Shown in pieces: positions 7,983 to 16,379 of a stretch of DNA of 43,813 nucleotides (position 1 is its first letter; each line of letters opens with the position of its first letter). Position numbers and translations under genes: made by a program. Under the pieces are notes generated by a model. The model made no database searches. It was not told the origin of the DNA and was given only the letters and a program-made list of their open reading frames with translations. The stretch is from a bacterium (lineage in GTDB: Bacteria; Patescibacteriota; Patescibacteriia; S139-126). The DNA lies in NCBI GenBank assembly GCA_030666865.1, contig DAOUWZ010000008.1, forward strand, positions 1-43,813, in the 5' to 3' direction.

Positions 7983-9218
7983 CTATTCATATCTCAAAGC
8001 ATCAATCGGATTTAATTTAGCTGCCTGGCGGGCTGGATAATAACCAAAAGTAATGCCAATCAACGCAGCAATGCCACAAGAAATCAATACGGAATTTAGT
8101 CCGATTTTAAAATCCCAAGCATAGTCTAAGCTTTTAGCAGCTAAAGCAATTCCGCCTGCCACCAAAACACCCGCCATAATCCCAATCAGAGCTCCCAGAA
8201 CTGTTAACATGATAGATTCAATCAAAAATTGCGCTTCAATATCTTTAGCTCTGGCGCCAATAGCTTTTCTAAGACCTATCTCGTTAACCCTTTCATTAAC
8301 TGAAACTAGCATAATATTCATTATACCTATTCCGCCAACCAACAAACTGATTGCGCCTATAGCTGCTAGAAAAAAAGATAATGCGCCGGTTAGATTACCT
8401 AATAAATCCAAGGCTTGCGCGCTATTACGTACGCTAAAATCATCATTACTAGGATCAGATATATTGTGCTGATCTCTTAAAACTTGTTTTATTTGTTCAC
8501 CAACAGCTGTCATATTAGCCCCATCCTCTACACGAACCCTGGCTAATGAAAGATAATCAATGCCAAGCATTATTTTCTGAGCAGTTTTTAAAGGTATTAT
8601 TACTTGACGATCTTGATTGCTAAAACCAACTACCCCGCGCTCTTTCATAACACCAATAACAGTAAAACTTTCTTTTTTTATTTTTATTTTTTGACCTAAT
8701 GCAGACATACCAAGAAATAATTCTTCATTAACAGCGCTGCCTATAACAACTACTCTGGCTAATCCTCTATCTTCATCATTAAGAAAAAATCTACCGAACT
8801 CAACCTCTGCGTCTTCTACCTCTAAATAATCACTTTCTACTCCGATAAAATTGATATCCATTTTTTGATTCTGCCAAGACGCAGAACCACGTCCTTGAAC
8901 ATAACCAGAAGCTACCACTACCTCACTTATTTTTTTTTCTACTTGATCAATATCTTTATTTTTTAAAGTGGTAATCGTGATGCCCATAACAGATGCGGGC
9001 GGTCCGTCGTCATCAGATGCGCCAGGTAATATACCTATCAAATTTGACCCTACTGAAGTTATCTGATTTTGAATCAAACTCTCTGCCCCCTTGCCGACTG
9101 AAAAAATTGTTATTACCGCAGCAATGCCGATAATTATTCCCAGCATAGTCAAAAATGAACGATTTTTATTCGCCCCAAGCGCTCGCCAAGCTGTATTTAT
9201 TGGTAATAATAAATTCAT
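7983..9218 (-). CDS. MacB-like ABC transporter permease (FtsX family), first copy
   Basis: The protein has an N-terminal helix (LTMLGIIIGIAAVITIFSVG), a MacB core extracytoplasmic domain and three C-terminal membrane helices. It ends in YPARQAAKLNPIDALRYE. I choose the ATG at 9218 (411 residues), which begins one base after the ATPase stop codon; an upstream in-frame ATG at 9242 would overlap the ATPase by 23 bases and adds only MKRYYKSN. It likely moves a drug, peptide or lipid-type substrate by a mechanotransmission cycle, as known for MacB. Tight spacing to the ATPase supports one transporter with two different permease halves. Confidence 0.9.
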   Translation of the reverse strand: MNLLLPINTAWRALGANKNRSFLTMLGIIIGIAAVITIFSVGKGAESLIQNQITSVGSNLIGILPGASDDDGPPASVMGITITTLKNKDIDQVEKKISEVVVASGYVQGRGSASWQNQKMDINFIGVESDYLEVEDAEVEFGRFFLNDEDRGLARVVVIGSAVNEELFLGMSALGQKIKIKKESFTVIGVMKERGVVGFSNQDRQVIIPLKTAQKIMLGIDYLSLARVRVEDGANMTAVGEQIKQVLRDQHNISDPSNDDFSVRNSAQALDLLGNLTGALSFFLAAIGAISLLVGGIGIMNIMLVSVNERVNEIGLRKAIGARAKDIEAQFLIESIMLTVLGALIGIMAGVLVAGGIALAAKSLDYAWDFKIGLNSVLISCGIAALIGITFGYYPARQAAKLNPIDALRYE

Positions 9219-9219
9219 G

Positions 9220-9942
9220 TTACTTTTGTAATATCTCTTCATTAGAAGCCAAAATCCTGTCTTTAACAGGCACGTCAGTAGTTATTAAACCATCTTTTAT
9301 AGTAATAATCCTTTTAGCATGCCGAGAAGTATATTGTTCATGGGTTACTAAAATAATCGTTCGTCCTTGGTTGTTTAACTTCTGTAATATAGACATTACT
9401 TGCAGGCCTGATTTAGAATCTAAATTACCAGTTGGTTCATCAGCAAAAACAATTGCTGGATTATTGACTAATGCTCTGGCTATAGCCACTCGTTGTTTTT
9501 CACCACCTGATATTTGATTTGGATTGTACAATAATCGATGTGATAACCCAACTAATTCCAACGCCCTCTTAGCCGCTTGCTCCTTATCTTTCACCCCATT
9601 ATAAATCAGAGGTAATTTAACATTTTCTAAAATATTTATTTTTGACAATAAATGAAAAGCTTGAAAAACAAAACCTATTTCTTTATTACGCATCTTAGCT
9701 AGCTCATCATCATTATGCTTGCTAACATCTTTCCCTTTAAAAATGAATTGACCGCTAGTGAGCGTGTCTAACAAACCTAAAATATGCATTAGAGTTGATT
9801 TGCCAGATCCAGACGGACCCATTATTGCTACAAACTCTCCTTCGGCAATATTAAAAGTTACACCATGTAATACTTTGGTGATAACCTCGTCAGTTTGGAA
9901 CTGCTTAGTTAAATTTTTTACCTCAATTAATGATTTAGACAT
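9220..9942 (-). CDS. MacB/LolD-type ABC transporter ATPase
   Basis: The 240-residue nucleotide-binding protein has Walker A GPSGSGKS (42-49), the Q-loop FVFQ (91-94), signature SGGEKQ (145-150), Walker B VFADEP (165-170) with the TGNLD D-loop, and the switch His in VTHE. These are the hallmarks of the MacB/LolD/FtsE branch that pairs with FtsX-type permeases. The gene starts one base after the adaptor gene stop (9944) and is followed directly by a permease. It powers export at the cytoplasmic face. The tail after about residue 215 is short and variable. Confidence 0.95.
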   Translation of the reverse strand: MSKSLIEVKNLTKQFQTDEVITKVLHGVTFNIAEGEFVAIMGPSGSGKSTLMHILGLLDTLTSGQFIFKGKDVSKHNDDELAKMRNKEIGFVFQAFHLLSKINILENVKLPLIYNGVKDKEQAAKRALELVGLSHRLLYNPNQISGGEKQRVAIARALVNNPAIVFADEPTGNLDSKSGLQVMSILQKLNNQGRTIILVTHEQYTSRHAKRIITIKDGLITTDVPVKDRILASNEEILQK

Positions 9943-9943
9943 A

Positions 9944-11713
9944 TTATTTAAGTTCTTTAATATAAGTTATAACTTCTTCACCCTCAGTTAAACCTAAAAT
10001 TATTTCTACTAAAGCTTCATCACCACGAAGACCAATGGTAACACTTTTCTTTTTTTCATATCCGTTTTCCAGCACTTCTACATATTTATCGCCATTATCT
10101 TTGACTGACCTCAAGGGTACCACTAAAATATTATCTTTTTCTGCTGTAATAATATCTATATTAGCCGTCATGCCTGGCTTTATATTTTCACCAATATCAT
10201 CAAACATAACTTTTACTTTATAATAAACAACGTCCTGGATTACAGTTTCAGCTGGATCAATAAATGTCACATGCCCATCAAATTTTTTATCATCACCAAA
10301 AGCATCAAGGGTAATCATAGCTTGTTGCCCAAGAGCAATTTTTGCCACATCAGATTCGGGAATATCAACTTCAATCTCCAGACCTGACTCACCAAGTACA
10401 GCAATCACTGATTTGCCTAAATCTGTTTTTTCACCGATTTCATAATTTACTCTAGTTACCAGTCCATCTATTGGTGAATATATTGTCATTTGATCAAGCA
10501 CTGCCCGAGCTCTTGAAACTGCCGCTCTAGTTTGAGCAACTTTTGCCCGCTGCAGAGAAATATCTTCTGATCTGGTAGGAGCTTTTTTCAATTCTAATTG
10601 AGCTTTTGCTAGATCCCAAGATCCTTTTGCGCTTGTTACCATACCCTCTGCTGTTTGAATCTGCGAATCTTTATTAGCCATAAAAACAGCCAAATTATTC
10701 TTTACTGTTATCAAAGAAGATTTACTGCCATCCCATAAATTTTTTGCTGTTTGAATTGCTGAAATACTAGCGCTAATAGTCGCTTGATCGGTTTTAATAT
10801 TTGCTTTATCAGTTACTATCTCGGCAGCCGTATATTTGGTACTTGACAGGGTATTCACCAAAACAGCATATATATCAGACAATGCCTCTGATGTTTTTAT
10901 TAACACATCAAGCGCAGCGCCTTCAGCCAAATCAACATCTATATCTGATAAGGTAAGATTAGATGTATCTAATTTAGTATTAGCTATACTTAATAAACTT
11001 ACTCCTTCGGCTCGGCTGTTCTCAGCCAACTGCTTTGAACTGCTATCAAGAGCCCCTAGAGTATTTTGAGCGTCATCTTCTTCCAGAATATCTTTGATTC
11101 TATTAAGAGCGGTATCAGCATCAAACAACTCATTGCTAATTGTTATCAATAATGAATCACGATAATTCACCAAATCATTTTCTTTATTGGTAACATCATC
11201 CATATAAGAATTTTCATCAGCAGCTAATTTATTTTTTAGATTTTGTAAATCAACAATTTTATTATTATAAGCTATTTCAGTATTTTTTACACTCTCTTCA
11301 CTAACAGCTATATCTTCACTGCTTGCTCCAGCAATTAATTTTTGCAAAGTAGCGTTGGTAGCCTGCAAATTTGCCTCAGATTCAAGCACAGCATTATATT
11401 GATTGGCTGAGGATAATTTAGCCAAAATATCACCGACTTTAATCTTCTCAGCTTTAGCTACATTCAATTCATTTAAAACACCTGTCATTTCAAAATTCAA
11501 TTCAATTTCTGACGCTCCTTGGACCGAGCCGGTAACTGAAACAGTCTGTTTTAAATCCTGCCTGACAACCTTAGTAGTCACATATTCAGGTTTTGGCTCA
11601 GGTTTTAGGGCAGCATAACTAGTTCCGCCAATAATCAAAACTATTAAAATCCAAAATAATTTTGATTTAAACAGTTTTTTTAGCTTGCTTGATTTTTTGT
11701 CTTTTCCTTCCAT
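9944..11713 (-). CDS. HlyD/MacA-type efflux adaptor with an extended coiled coil
   Basis: One N-terminal membrane helix (about residues 18-36, SKLFWILIVLIIGGTSY) anchors an extracytoplasmic membrane-fusion protein. The lipoyl half-motifs are near 60-110 (TGSVQGASEIELNF...GDILAKL) and near 415-450 (YSPIDGLVTRVNYEIGE). Beta-barrel and membrane-proximal domains follow to the end. The segment between the half-motifs, about 300 residues and largely helical, is much longer than in E. coli MacA, giving 589 residues in total against about 370. It is the second gene of the operon after the TetR regulator. In a bacterium without an outer membrane it would not meet TolC, so the long hairpin may reach the cell wall. 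Confidence 0.88.
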   Translation of the reverse strand: MEGKDKKSSKLKKLFKSKLFWILIVLIIGGTSYAALKPEPKPEYVTTKVVRQDLKQTVSVTGSVQGASEIELNFEMTGVLNELNVAKAEKIKVGDILAKLSSANQYNAVLESEANLQATNATLQKLIAGASSEDIAVSEESVKNTEIAYNNKIVDLQNLKNKLAADENSYMDDVTNKENDLVNYRDSLLITISNELFDADTALNRIKDILEEDDAQNTLGALDSSSKQLAENSRAEGVSLLSIANTKLDTSNLTLSDIDVDLAEGAALDVLIKTSEALSDIYAVLVNTLSSTKYTAAEIVTDKANIKTDQATISASISAIQTAKNLWDGSKSSLITVKNNLAVFMANKDSQIQTAEGMVTSAKGSWDLAKAQLELKKAPTRSEDISLQRAKVAQTRAAVSRARAVLDQMTIYSPIDGLVTRVNYEIGEKTDLGKSVIAVLGESGLEIEVDIPESDVAKIALGQQAMITLDAFGDDKKFDGHVTFIDPAETVIQDVVYYKVKVMFDDIGENIKPGMTANIDIITAEKDNILVVPLRSVKDNGDKYVEVLENGYEKKKSVTIGLRGDEALVEIILGLTEGEEVITYIKELK

Positions 11714-11732
11714 ATAATTTATATAAATTTTA

Positions 11733-12437
11733 TTAATTAATAAACATTTTTTTTATTATATTCATTCCTTGCGGCGTCAATTTGATAGATCCTTTTTTTA
11801 AACCTAAGATTCTTTCCATAAAATATTCCAAAAATTTAATTTTAACATATATCAATTTTACCTTATCGGTATTATTTTTACATTCTTTTATTTCAAAAAG
11901 CATTCTTCTTTTAAAACTGCTCATAAATTCTACATACAATTTACAAGTTTCTTCTGGATAAGTAATATTAAAAGATTTTTCTTCTATTCCCTGTTCAAAT
12001 ATTTTTAATAAAAAGGGACTAAACTTTATTGCAGTATAATTCTGCATTTTATCAAATAATTTAGCGCTGTCAATACGAGTTATCAATTGTCCAAGTTTTA
12101 TAAATTTTCTAAGATTTAATTTTTTAATACTGGCAATATCATGAGGCCATTTCATTATTTTTTGAAATTTTTTTAAAGCGGTCAATTTTTTATCATTAGC
12201 AATATTCTCAAACGCCACTGCGCTTTGATCTATAAATTCAATAACAATTTCTTCCAGAATCGCATCTTTAGACTGAAAATAATGATAATAAGCGCCTTTA
12301 GAAACTTTAGCTTTTTTTACAATAGCTTCAACAGAAGTCTCATTAAAGCCTTGCTTACAAAACAAAGACAAGGCTATATTCATAATAGCTTGTTTTGTTT
12401 TATTCAGATCTTCCAATTTTGTCATTTTTTTATTCAT
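11733..12437 (-). CDS. TetR/AcrR family transcriptional regulator
   Basis: The N-terminal helix-turn-helix is clear: AIMNIALSLFCKQGFNETSVEAIVKKAKVSKGAYYHYFQSKDAILEEIV (quoted here in pieces: FNETSVEAIVKKA and SKGAYYHYFQSKD). The C-terminal ligand-binding part matches nothing I can name. I place the start at the ATG at 12437 (234 residues; another ATG at 12425 is possible). The longer frame from 12500 would start inside the promoter and cover the operator. The first gene of the efflux operon, it likely represses its own promoter and is released by an efflux substrate. Confidence 0.92.
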   Translation of the reverse strand: MNKKMTKLEDLNKTKQAIMNIALSLFCKQGFNETSVEAIVKKAKVSKGAYYHYFQSKDAILEEIVIEFIDQSAVAFENIANDKKLTALKKFQKIMKWPHDIASIKKLNLRKFIKLGQLITRIDSAKLFDKMQNYTAIKFSPFLLKIFEQGIEEKSFNITYPEETCKLYVEFMSSFKRRMLFEIKECKNNTDKVKLIYVKIKFLEYFMERILGLKKGSIKLTPQGMNIIKKMFIN

Positions 12438-12446
12438 ACTTATACA

Positions 12447-12465
12447 CATACCGACCGTCGGTATG
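12447..12465. promoter_or_regulatory. TetR-type operator palindrome
   Basis: CATACCGAC-C-GTCGGTATG is a perfect 19-base palindrome. It starts 5 bases after the -10 box on the minus strand and covers the expected transcription start, 9 bases upstream of the regulator ATG. Position and shape fit an autorepression site for the adjacent TetR protein. Confidence 0.85.
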
Positions 12466-12470
12466 TTTTC

Positions 12471-12500
12471 AGTATAACACAATTTGCAGATGTCCCTCAA
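12471..12500 (-). promoter_or_regulatory. Promoter of the TetR-efflux operon
   Basis: On the minus strand TTGAGG (12495-12500) and TATACT (12471-12476) are 18 bases apart. The transcription start would fall in the palindrome at 12447-12465. The promoter begins just after the end of the GT2 gene at 12515. Confidence 0.65.
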
Positions 12501-12514
12501 CCCCCTTTCAATAA

Positions 12515-13240
12515 CTATTTAAACCAAAATCTTATCCGCATTCTTAATAATGACATCAACATCTGCCAGCTAGTTGTTATAAATTTAAATTTTGAAGTAG
12601 AAATTGTTGAGGCAATATTTTCCCGCCAAATAATAGGTATTTCTTCAATAGTAAAACCTGCTTGTTTTGCCAAATAAAGCATTTCCACATCAAATGTCAT
12701 ATCATTAACTGCTTGTTTCGGCAATATTTTTTTAAGCACTGAATTTTTATAAATTTTTCCGCCACACTGAGTATCACTATATGGCAGGGAAAATAATATA
12801 GCTACATATTTACGATATAAATGAGAAGCTATAATACGCAAAATTGAATCCCTTTCTTTCAAAAATGATTCTGGTAAATAACGCGAACTTATCACCACGT
12901 CATAATCAACAACAACCTTTTTCAATTTGGCAAATTCAAGCGGTCCAATTGAGTCGTCAGCATCAACAAAACCAATATAATCAGGATTATATTTTTCCAA
13001 AACATACAAAAAAGCATCACGAATTGCTTTGCCCTTGCTATTCCCTTTAATCGGCTCTATATCAATATATTCCAATCTATTTTCATGTTCTAACATTATT
13101 TCTTTGACAACTCTAAGAGTATCATCAGTGCAATTAGTCAAAGCAATAACAATATTCATATCAGGAAAATATTCCAAATATTCTCTGATAGTCCTGCCTA
13201 TTCTTTTTTCCTCATTACGAGCTGGAATTACTAAATACAT
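12515..13240 (-). CDS. Family 2 glycosyltransferase (polyprenyl-phosphate sugar synthase type)
   Basis: The 241-residue protein starts with the GT-A nucleotide-binding strand MYLVIPARNEEKRIG. It has the DADDS metal-binding motif near residue 144 and a CGGKIYK segment typical of dolichyl-phosphate mannose synthase-like enzymes. Such enzymes move a sugar from a nucleotide carrier to a polyprenyl phosphate at the membrane. No membrane helix is fused to it. The GtrA-like gene lies upstream on the same strand, and GtrA proteins are commonly thought to move polyprenyl-linked sugars, so the pair may decorate a surface polymer. The donor sugar cannot be told. Confidence 0.85.
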   Translation of the reverse strand: MYLVIPARNEEKRIGRTIREYLEYFPDMNIVIALTNCTDDTLRVVKEIMLEHENRLEYIDIEPIKGNSKGKAIRDAFLYVLEKYNPDYIGFVDADDSIGPLEFAKLKKVVVDYDVVISSRYLPESFLKERDSILRIIASHLYRKYVAILFSLPYSDTQCGGKIYKNSVLKKILPKQAVNDMTFDVEMLYLAKQAGFTIEEIPIIWRENIASTISTSKFKFITTSWQMLMSLLRMRIRFWFK

Positions 13241-13257
13241 GGTTATAGTTTTTAGGT

Positions 13258-13290
13258 GTTACCTGCCTGCCGGCAGGCAGGGGTGTTAGT
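13258..13290. repeat. CCTGCCTGCCGGCAGGCAGG palindromic repeat
   Basis: A perfect 20-base palindrome occupies 13262-13281, with related flanks (GTTA on one side, GGGTGTTAG on the other). Related degenerate copies are at 961-1000, 16266-16309 and 35581-35607. It lies in the 159-base gap between the GT2 and GtrA genes; the rest of the gap shows nothing. Confidence 0.8.
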
Positions 13291-13399
13291 GAATCACTAA
13301 TAAATTATGCAATTTTTATACTGAAACTGGATAACATAATTTTAAATATTGTAATTTGTTTGGAAATTGTTTCTTGTGTCTTGTTTCTTCTATTTATAC

Positions 13400-13852
13400 T
13401 TATTTAAATGCCCAAAATCTGGAACCAAAATAATTGATAATAACACTAACAAACAATGCAACTATTTTAGCATATACATCCCAAACGCCAAAGACAGAAA
13501 TTGATAAATATAATGTAAGTTGAACTAACAATAAAGAAAATAGACTAACAATTAAAAACTTAGCATATTGGGAAGTGTATTTAGTTGATTTGTTGGAAAA
13601 AGTCCAGTGCTTATTAGCTATAAAACTAAACAGATTGGCAAAGAAAAAAGCAAAAATATTGGCAAATAAATAATGGTTGGAAAAAAATTCAAAAACTCTG
13701 GTCAAACCAAAAAAAATACTAAAATCTATGACTGTATTTATCAAGCCAATCAAACAAAATTTAACAAATTGTTTAAGGTCGTAAAATTTTATTTTAGTAA
13801 AATTAAATTTATTAAATATTGTTTCCAGCTTTGATTCTCTTTGATTCTCCAT
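13400..13852 (-). CDS. GtrA-like membrane protein
   Basis: The 150-residue protein has four predicted membrane helices after a short N-terminal cytoplasmic part. The pattern LKQFVKFCLIGLINTVIDFS near residue 25 and ANLFSFIANKHWTFSN near 90 are GtrA-family hallmarks (PF04138). It ends in a conserved basic/aromatic tail (YFGSRFWAFK). GtrA proteins work with a GT2 enzyme to place polyprenyl-linked sugars on surface polymers, and the GT2 gene downstream supports this. It follows the subtilase gene by 42 bases on the same strand. Confidence 0.9.
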   Translation of the reverse strand: MENQRESKLETIFNKFNFTKIKFYDLKQFVKFCLIGLINTVIDFSIFFGLTRVFEFFSNHYLFANIFAFFFANLFSFIANKHWTFSNKSTKYTSQYAKFLIVSLFSLLLVQLTLYLSISVFGVWDVYAKIVALFVSVIINYFGSRFWAFK

Positions 13853-13894
13853 ATAAAACTATATTCTAAATCTAACTACTATATACTATAATAA

Positions 13895-16126
13895 TTATCT
13901 ATTAATAATATCCGTAAACACCCCTCCTTTAAACCTTGGATTATATGCCATAATACTTTTAATAAAAATACCATTTGTAGAAAAAGCTCTGATTTCAGGC
14001 AAATAATCTCTCACTGGAGCAGTAACTATTTCTACATTTCCATCACCTGTCAAATCTCCTGTACTTATACGGACTCCGCTTCTAAGATCCGGATCATAGG
14101 CAAAAAATTGTTTAATCAATTTTCCAAAATTATTAAATACCCGAACGTGCGGTCCGCCGCCATAGCCCGCGCCAGTAATTATTTCACTCTTACCATTATT
14201 ATCAATATCACTTATAGATAAATTAACCCCGCCGCGAAAATTTTTATCATATGCAAAAAATTGTGACTTAATCCTGCCTTGCCGACTAAATACCCGAACG
14301 TGCGGTCCGCCGCCATAGCCCGCGCCAGTAATTATTTCCTGATTTGTATCACCATCAACATCACCAATAGCCAAGTGGGCGCCGCCAAAAAAATTATCAG
14401 CATAAGCCAAAAACTTATATCGCAGATGTCCGGTATAATCAAATATTTTTACAATTGCTTCTTTATCTGACTGTGGCGCAGTAACAATCTCTGCCTGTCC
14501 ATCACCATCCAGATCACCAACCGCTAAATTAACTCCGCCTCTAAAACTATGTTCATAAGCAAAAAACTGCCCTTTCAAATTGCCTTGTTTGTCAAATATT
14601 CTAATATGCGGACCGCCAAACTTTCCAGCTGCGGTTATAATCTCATTCACTCCATCATGATCAACATCTCCAGTAGCTACTGCTACTCCGCCGCGAAAAT
14701 TTTTATCATATGCAAAAAACTGATTCAAAACATTACCTTGATAATCAAATACCCGAACGTGCGGTCCGCCACCCGCGCCCGCGCCAGTAACTAACCAATC
14801 TTGACTAACTGGATCTGAAACTCCAATCAAAGTAGCTTTAGCCGCTCCAACTGCTCTAGAAAAGTTTACTAATCCGCTGCCCAATTTACCTTCATTGCCA
14901 GGATTGACTGCATCAATATTTGTAGCGGTATTTACAATTATATTACTTATTTGTTCATTAGTTAATTTTGGATTAACTGATTTAATCAAAGCTGCAAGCC
15001 CAGAAATCAAAGGTGTAGCTACTGAAGTTCCGGAATATCCACCTTTGAAATGATGATTAAAACCTGGATATTCTTCATTATAAACAACAGTTGAATAAAA
15101 ATTTATCCCTGGTGCCGCAATATCACTACATTTATTACCATAATTAGAAAATTCTGCTCGTTGATTATTCCAATCAACTGCTACTACTCCTAAAACAGTA
15201 TTTTTACTGCCATCATTACAAACAGGATAAGCAGGAGTAATATCCATATCTACTCCCTTGCCAACTTCATTGCCAGCAGCGGCTACTATCAAAAGGCCAG
15301 CATCCCAAGCTCTAGTGATAGCATCTTGCAAAGATTGACTAAAATTTGAACCAACTACAGATAAATTTATAATATCAGCATCGTGATTAATAGCATAATC
15401 AATAGCTCTAATAACTTGCAAAGAATCACCTACACCGCTGGAATCCAATACTTTCAAATTCATAATCTTTGTTTGCCAAGACGCGCCAGCAATACCAATA
15501 TTATTATTTCCCCTAGCAGCAATTATTCCTGATACTACTGTACCGTGATTGATCCCCAATTCGCTAAAACTTGAAAATACCGGCTTGATATTATTATTAT
15601 TATCAACAAAATTCCATCCATAAAAATCATCAACCATGCCATTGCCATCATTATCAACTCGGTCAAATGGCTTCTCATTGGCATTAACCCAGATATTATG
15701 TTTTAAATCAGGATTATCATAATCAACTCCACTATCAAGCACTGCTACAACAACTTCCGAACTGCCAGTGGTCATATCCCAAGCAGCTAAAGCTTCAACT
15801 TGCCGCAAATAATATTGTTGCAAAAAATCCGGATCATCAGGAACCATAGAAGCATAATATTTATAATTTCTTTCAGCATATTCTATTTGATCGTTGTTCT
15901 GATAATTATTCAAAATAAAATCTATATCAGAATCTGATTTTTTTTCTAACAAATATAATTTATCACTATTTTTCAGCTTTATTATCACTTCGCCGCGGGT
16001 AGCTTCTACAACTGACCCCTTGGCTACCGTTTGGTTAATAAAAAAATCGCCAATAAAAAAAGATTGACTGATTATTAGGCTTATTATAAGGAATAAATAT
16101 ATTTTAATTTTATTTTTTTTGTTCAT
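13895..16126 (-). CDS. Secreted S8 subtilisin-like protease with C-terminal FG-GAP/VCBS-type repeats
   Basis: The 743-residue protein begins with a basic start and a hydrophobic signal or anchor segment (about 8-34). A short propeptide-like region comes next. The peptidase domain (about 105-430) has Asp131 in VAVLDSG, His194 in NHGTVVSG, oxyanion Asn286 in AAGN and Ser368 in SGTSVATP, so the triad is complete. A calcium-like D.VDNDGNG.VDD loop is near 156. Residues about 445-743 hold roughly six 50-residue repeats of the form GAGxGGGPHVRVF...FFAYDxxFRGGV...GDxDxDGxxEI, likely a calcium-bound beta-propeller. The role is probably secreted or surface-bound proteolysis; substrates are unknown. 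Confidence 0.93.
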   Translation of the reverse strand: MNKKNKIKIYLFLIISLIISQSFFIGDFFINQTVAKGSVVEATRGEVIIKLKNSDKLYLLEKKSDSDIDFILNNYQNNDQIEYAERNYKYYASMVPDDPDFLQQYYLRQVEALAAWDMTTGSSEVVVAVLDSGVDYDNPDLKHNIWVNANEKPFDRVDNDGNGMVDDFYGWNFVDNNNNIKPVFSSFSELGINHGTVVSGIIAARGNNNIGIAGASWQTKIMNLKVLDSSGVGDSLQVIRAIDYAINHDADIINLSVVGSNFSQSLQDAITRAWDAGLLIVAAAGNEVGKGVDMDITPAYPVCNDGSKNTVLGVVAVDWNNQRAEFSNYGNKCSDIAAPGINFYSTVVYNEEYPGFNHHFKGGYSGTSVATPLISGLAALIKSVNPKLTNEQISNIIVNTATNIDAVNPGNEGKLGSGLVNFSRAVGAAKATLIGVSDPVSQDWLVTGAGAGGGPHVRVFDYQGNVLNQFFAYDKNFRGGVAVATGDVDHDGVNEIITAAGKFGGPHIRIFDKQGNLKGQFFAYEHSFRGGVNLAVGDLDGDGQAEIVTAPQSDKEAIVKIFDYTGHLRYKFLAYADNFFGGAHLAIGDVDGDTNQEIITGAGYGGGPHVRVFSRQGRIKSQFFAYDKNFRGGVNLSISDIDNNGKSEIITGAGYGGGPHVRVFNNFGKLIKQFFAYDPDLRSGVRISTGDLTGDGNVEIVTAPVRDYLPEIRAFSTNGIFIKSIMAYNPRFKGGVFTDIINR
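14134..14338. repeat. Exact 52-base repeat inside the subtilase propeller
   Basis: Positions 14134-14185 and 14287-14338 are identical and 153 bases (51 codons) apart. A diverged copy is near 14746-14790. The repeat encodes the GAGYGGGPHVRVF part of a blade. The identity points to recent duplication or gene conversion of propeller blades. Confidence 0.85.
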
Positions 16127-16148
16127 AAAGCGAGATGGTTGTAAAACT

Positions 16149-16177
16149 ATTATACAAAATTTACACTAAAAAAACAA
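16149..16177 (-). promoter_or_regulatory. Promoter of the subtilase gene
   Basis: On the minus strand TTGTTT (16172-16177) and TATAAT (16149-16154) are 17 bases apart, and the ATG is about 23 bases downstream. A perfect -10 supports it; the -35 is weaker. Confidence 0.55.
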
Positions 16178-16265
16178 TCAAAATTTTGCTTTTATCTAAT
16201 TTATAATATCCCTTGGTAAAATAATTTATTCGCAATCGCGGGAACAAAGCGTATTTCTAATAACT

Positions 16266-16309
16266 AAAACCCCTACCTACCGATAGGTAGAGGCAGATAT
16301 AAGCTAAAA
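16266..16309. repeat. Copy of the intergenic palindromic repeat, CTACCTA variant
   Basis: CTACCTA (16273-16279) and TAGGTAG (16284-16290) form a perfect stem around CCGA. It matches the copy at 961-1000 across about 40 bases. It lies in the 253-base gap between the divergent subtilase and sugar-transferase genes. That gap also holds both promoters and two direct copies of AAGCTAAAAACTA (near 16301 and 16351). Confidence 0.65.
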
Positions 16310-16315
16310 ACTATT

Positions 16316-16344
16316 TTGATTTTTTCCTCATTTCAAGCTAAAAT
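16316..16344 (+). promoter_or_regulatory. Promoter of the sugar transferase gene
   Basis: TTGATT (16316-16321) and TAAAAT (16339-16344) are separated by 17 bases. The ATG at 16380 follows after about 35 bases. Confidence 0.5.
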
Positions 16345-16379
16345 TAAATCAAGCTAAAAACTAAAAATATTAAAATTTC

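Noticed and set aside
13029-13289. 86-codon plus-strand frame ending LPAGRQGC
   Set aside because: It is antisense to the GT2 gene and its end only translates the CCTGCC-type palindrome.
14134-14790. Regular repeats that could suggest a CRISPR array
   Set aside because: The repeats are in frame, 51 codons apart, and encode propeller blades of the subtilase.
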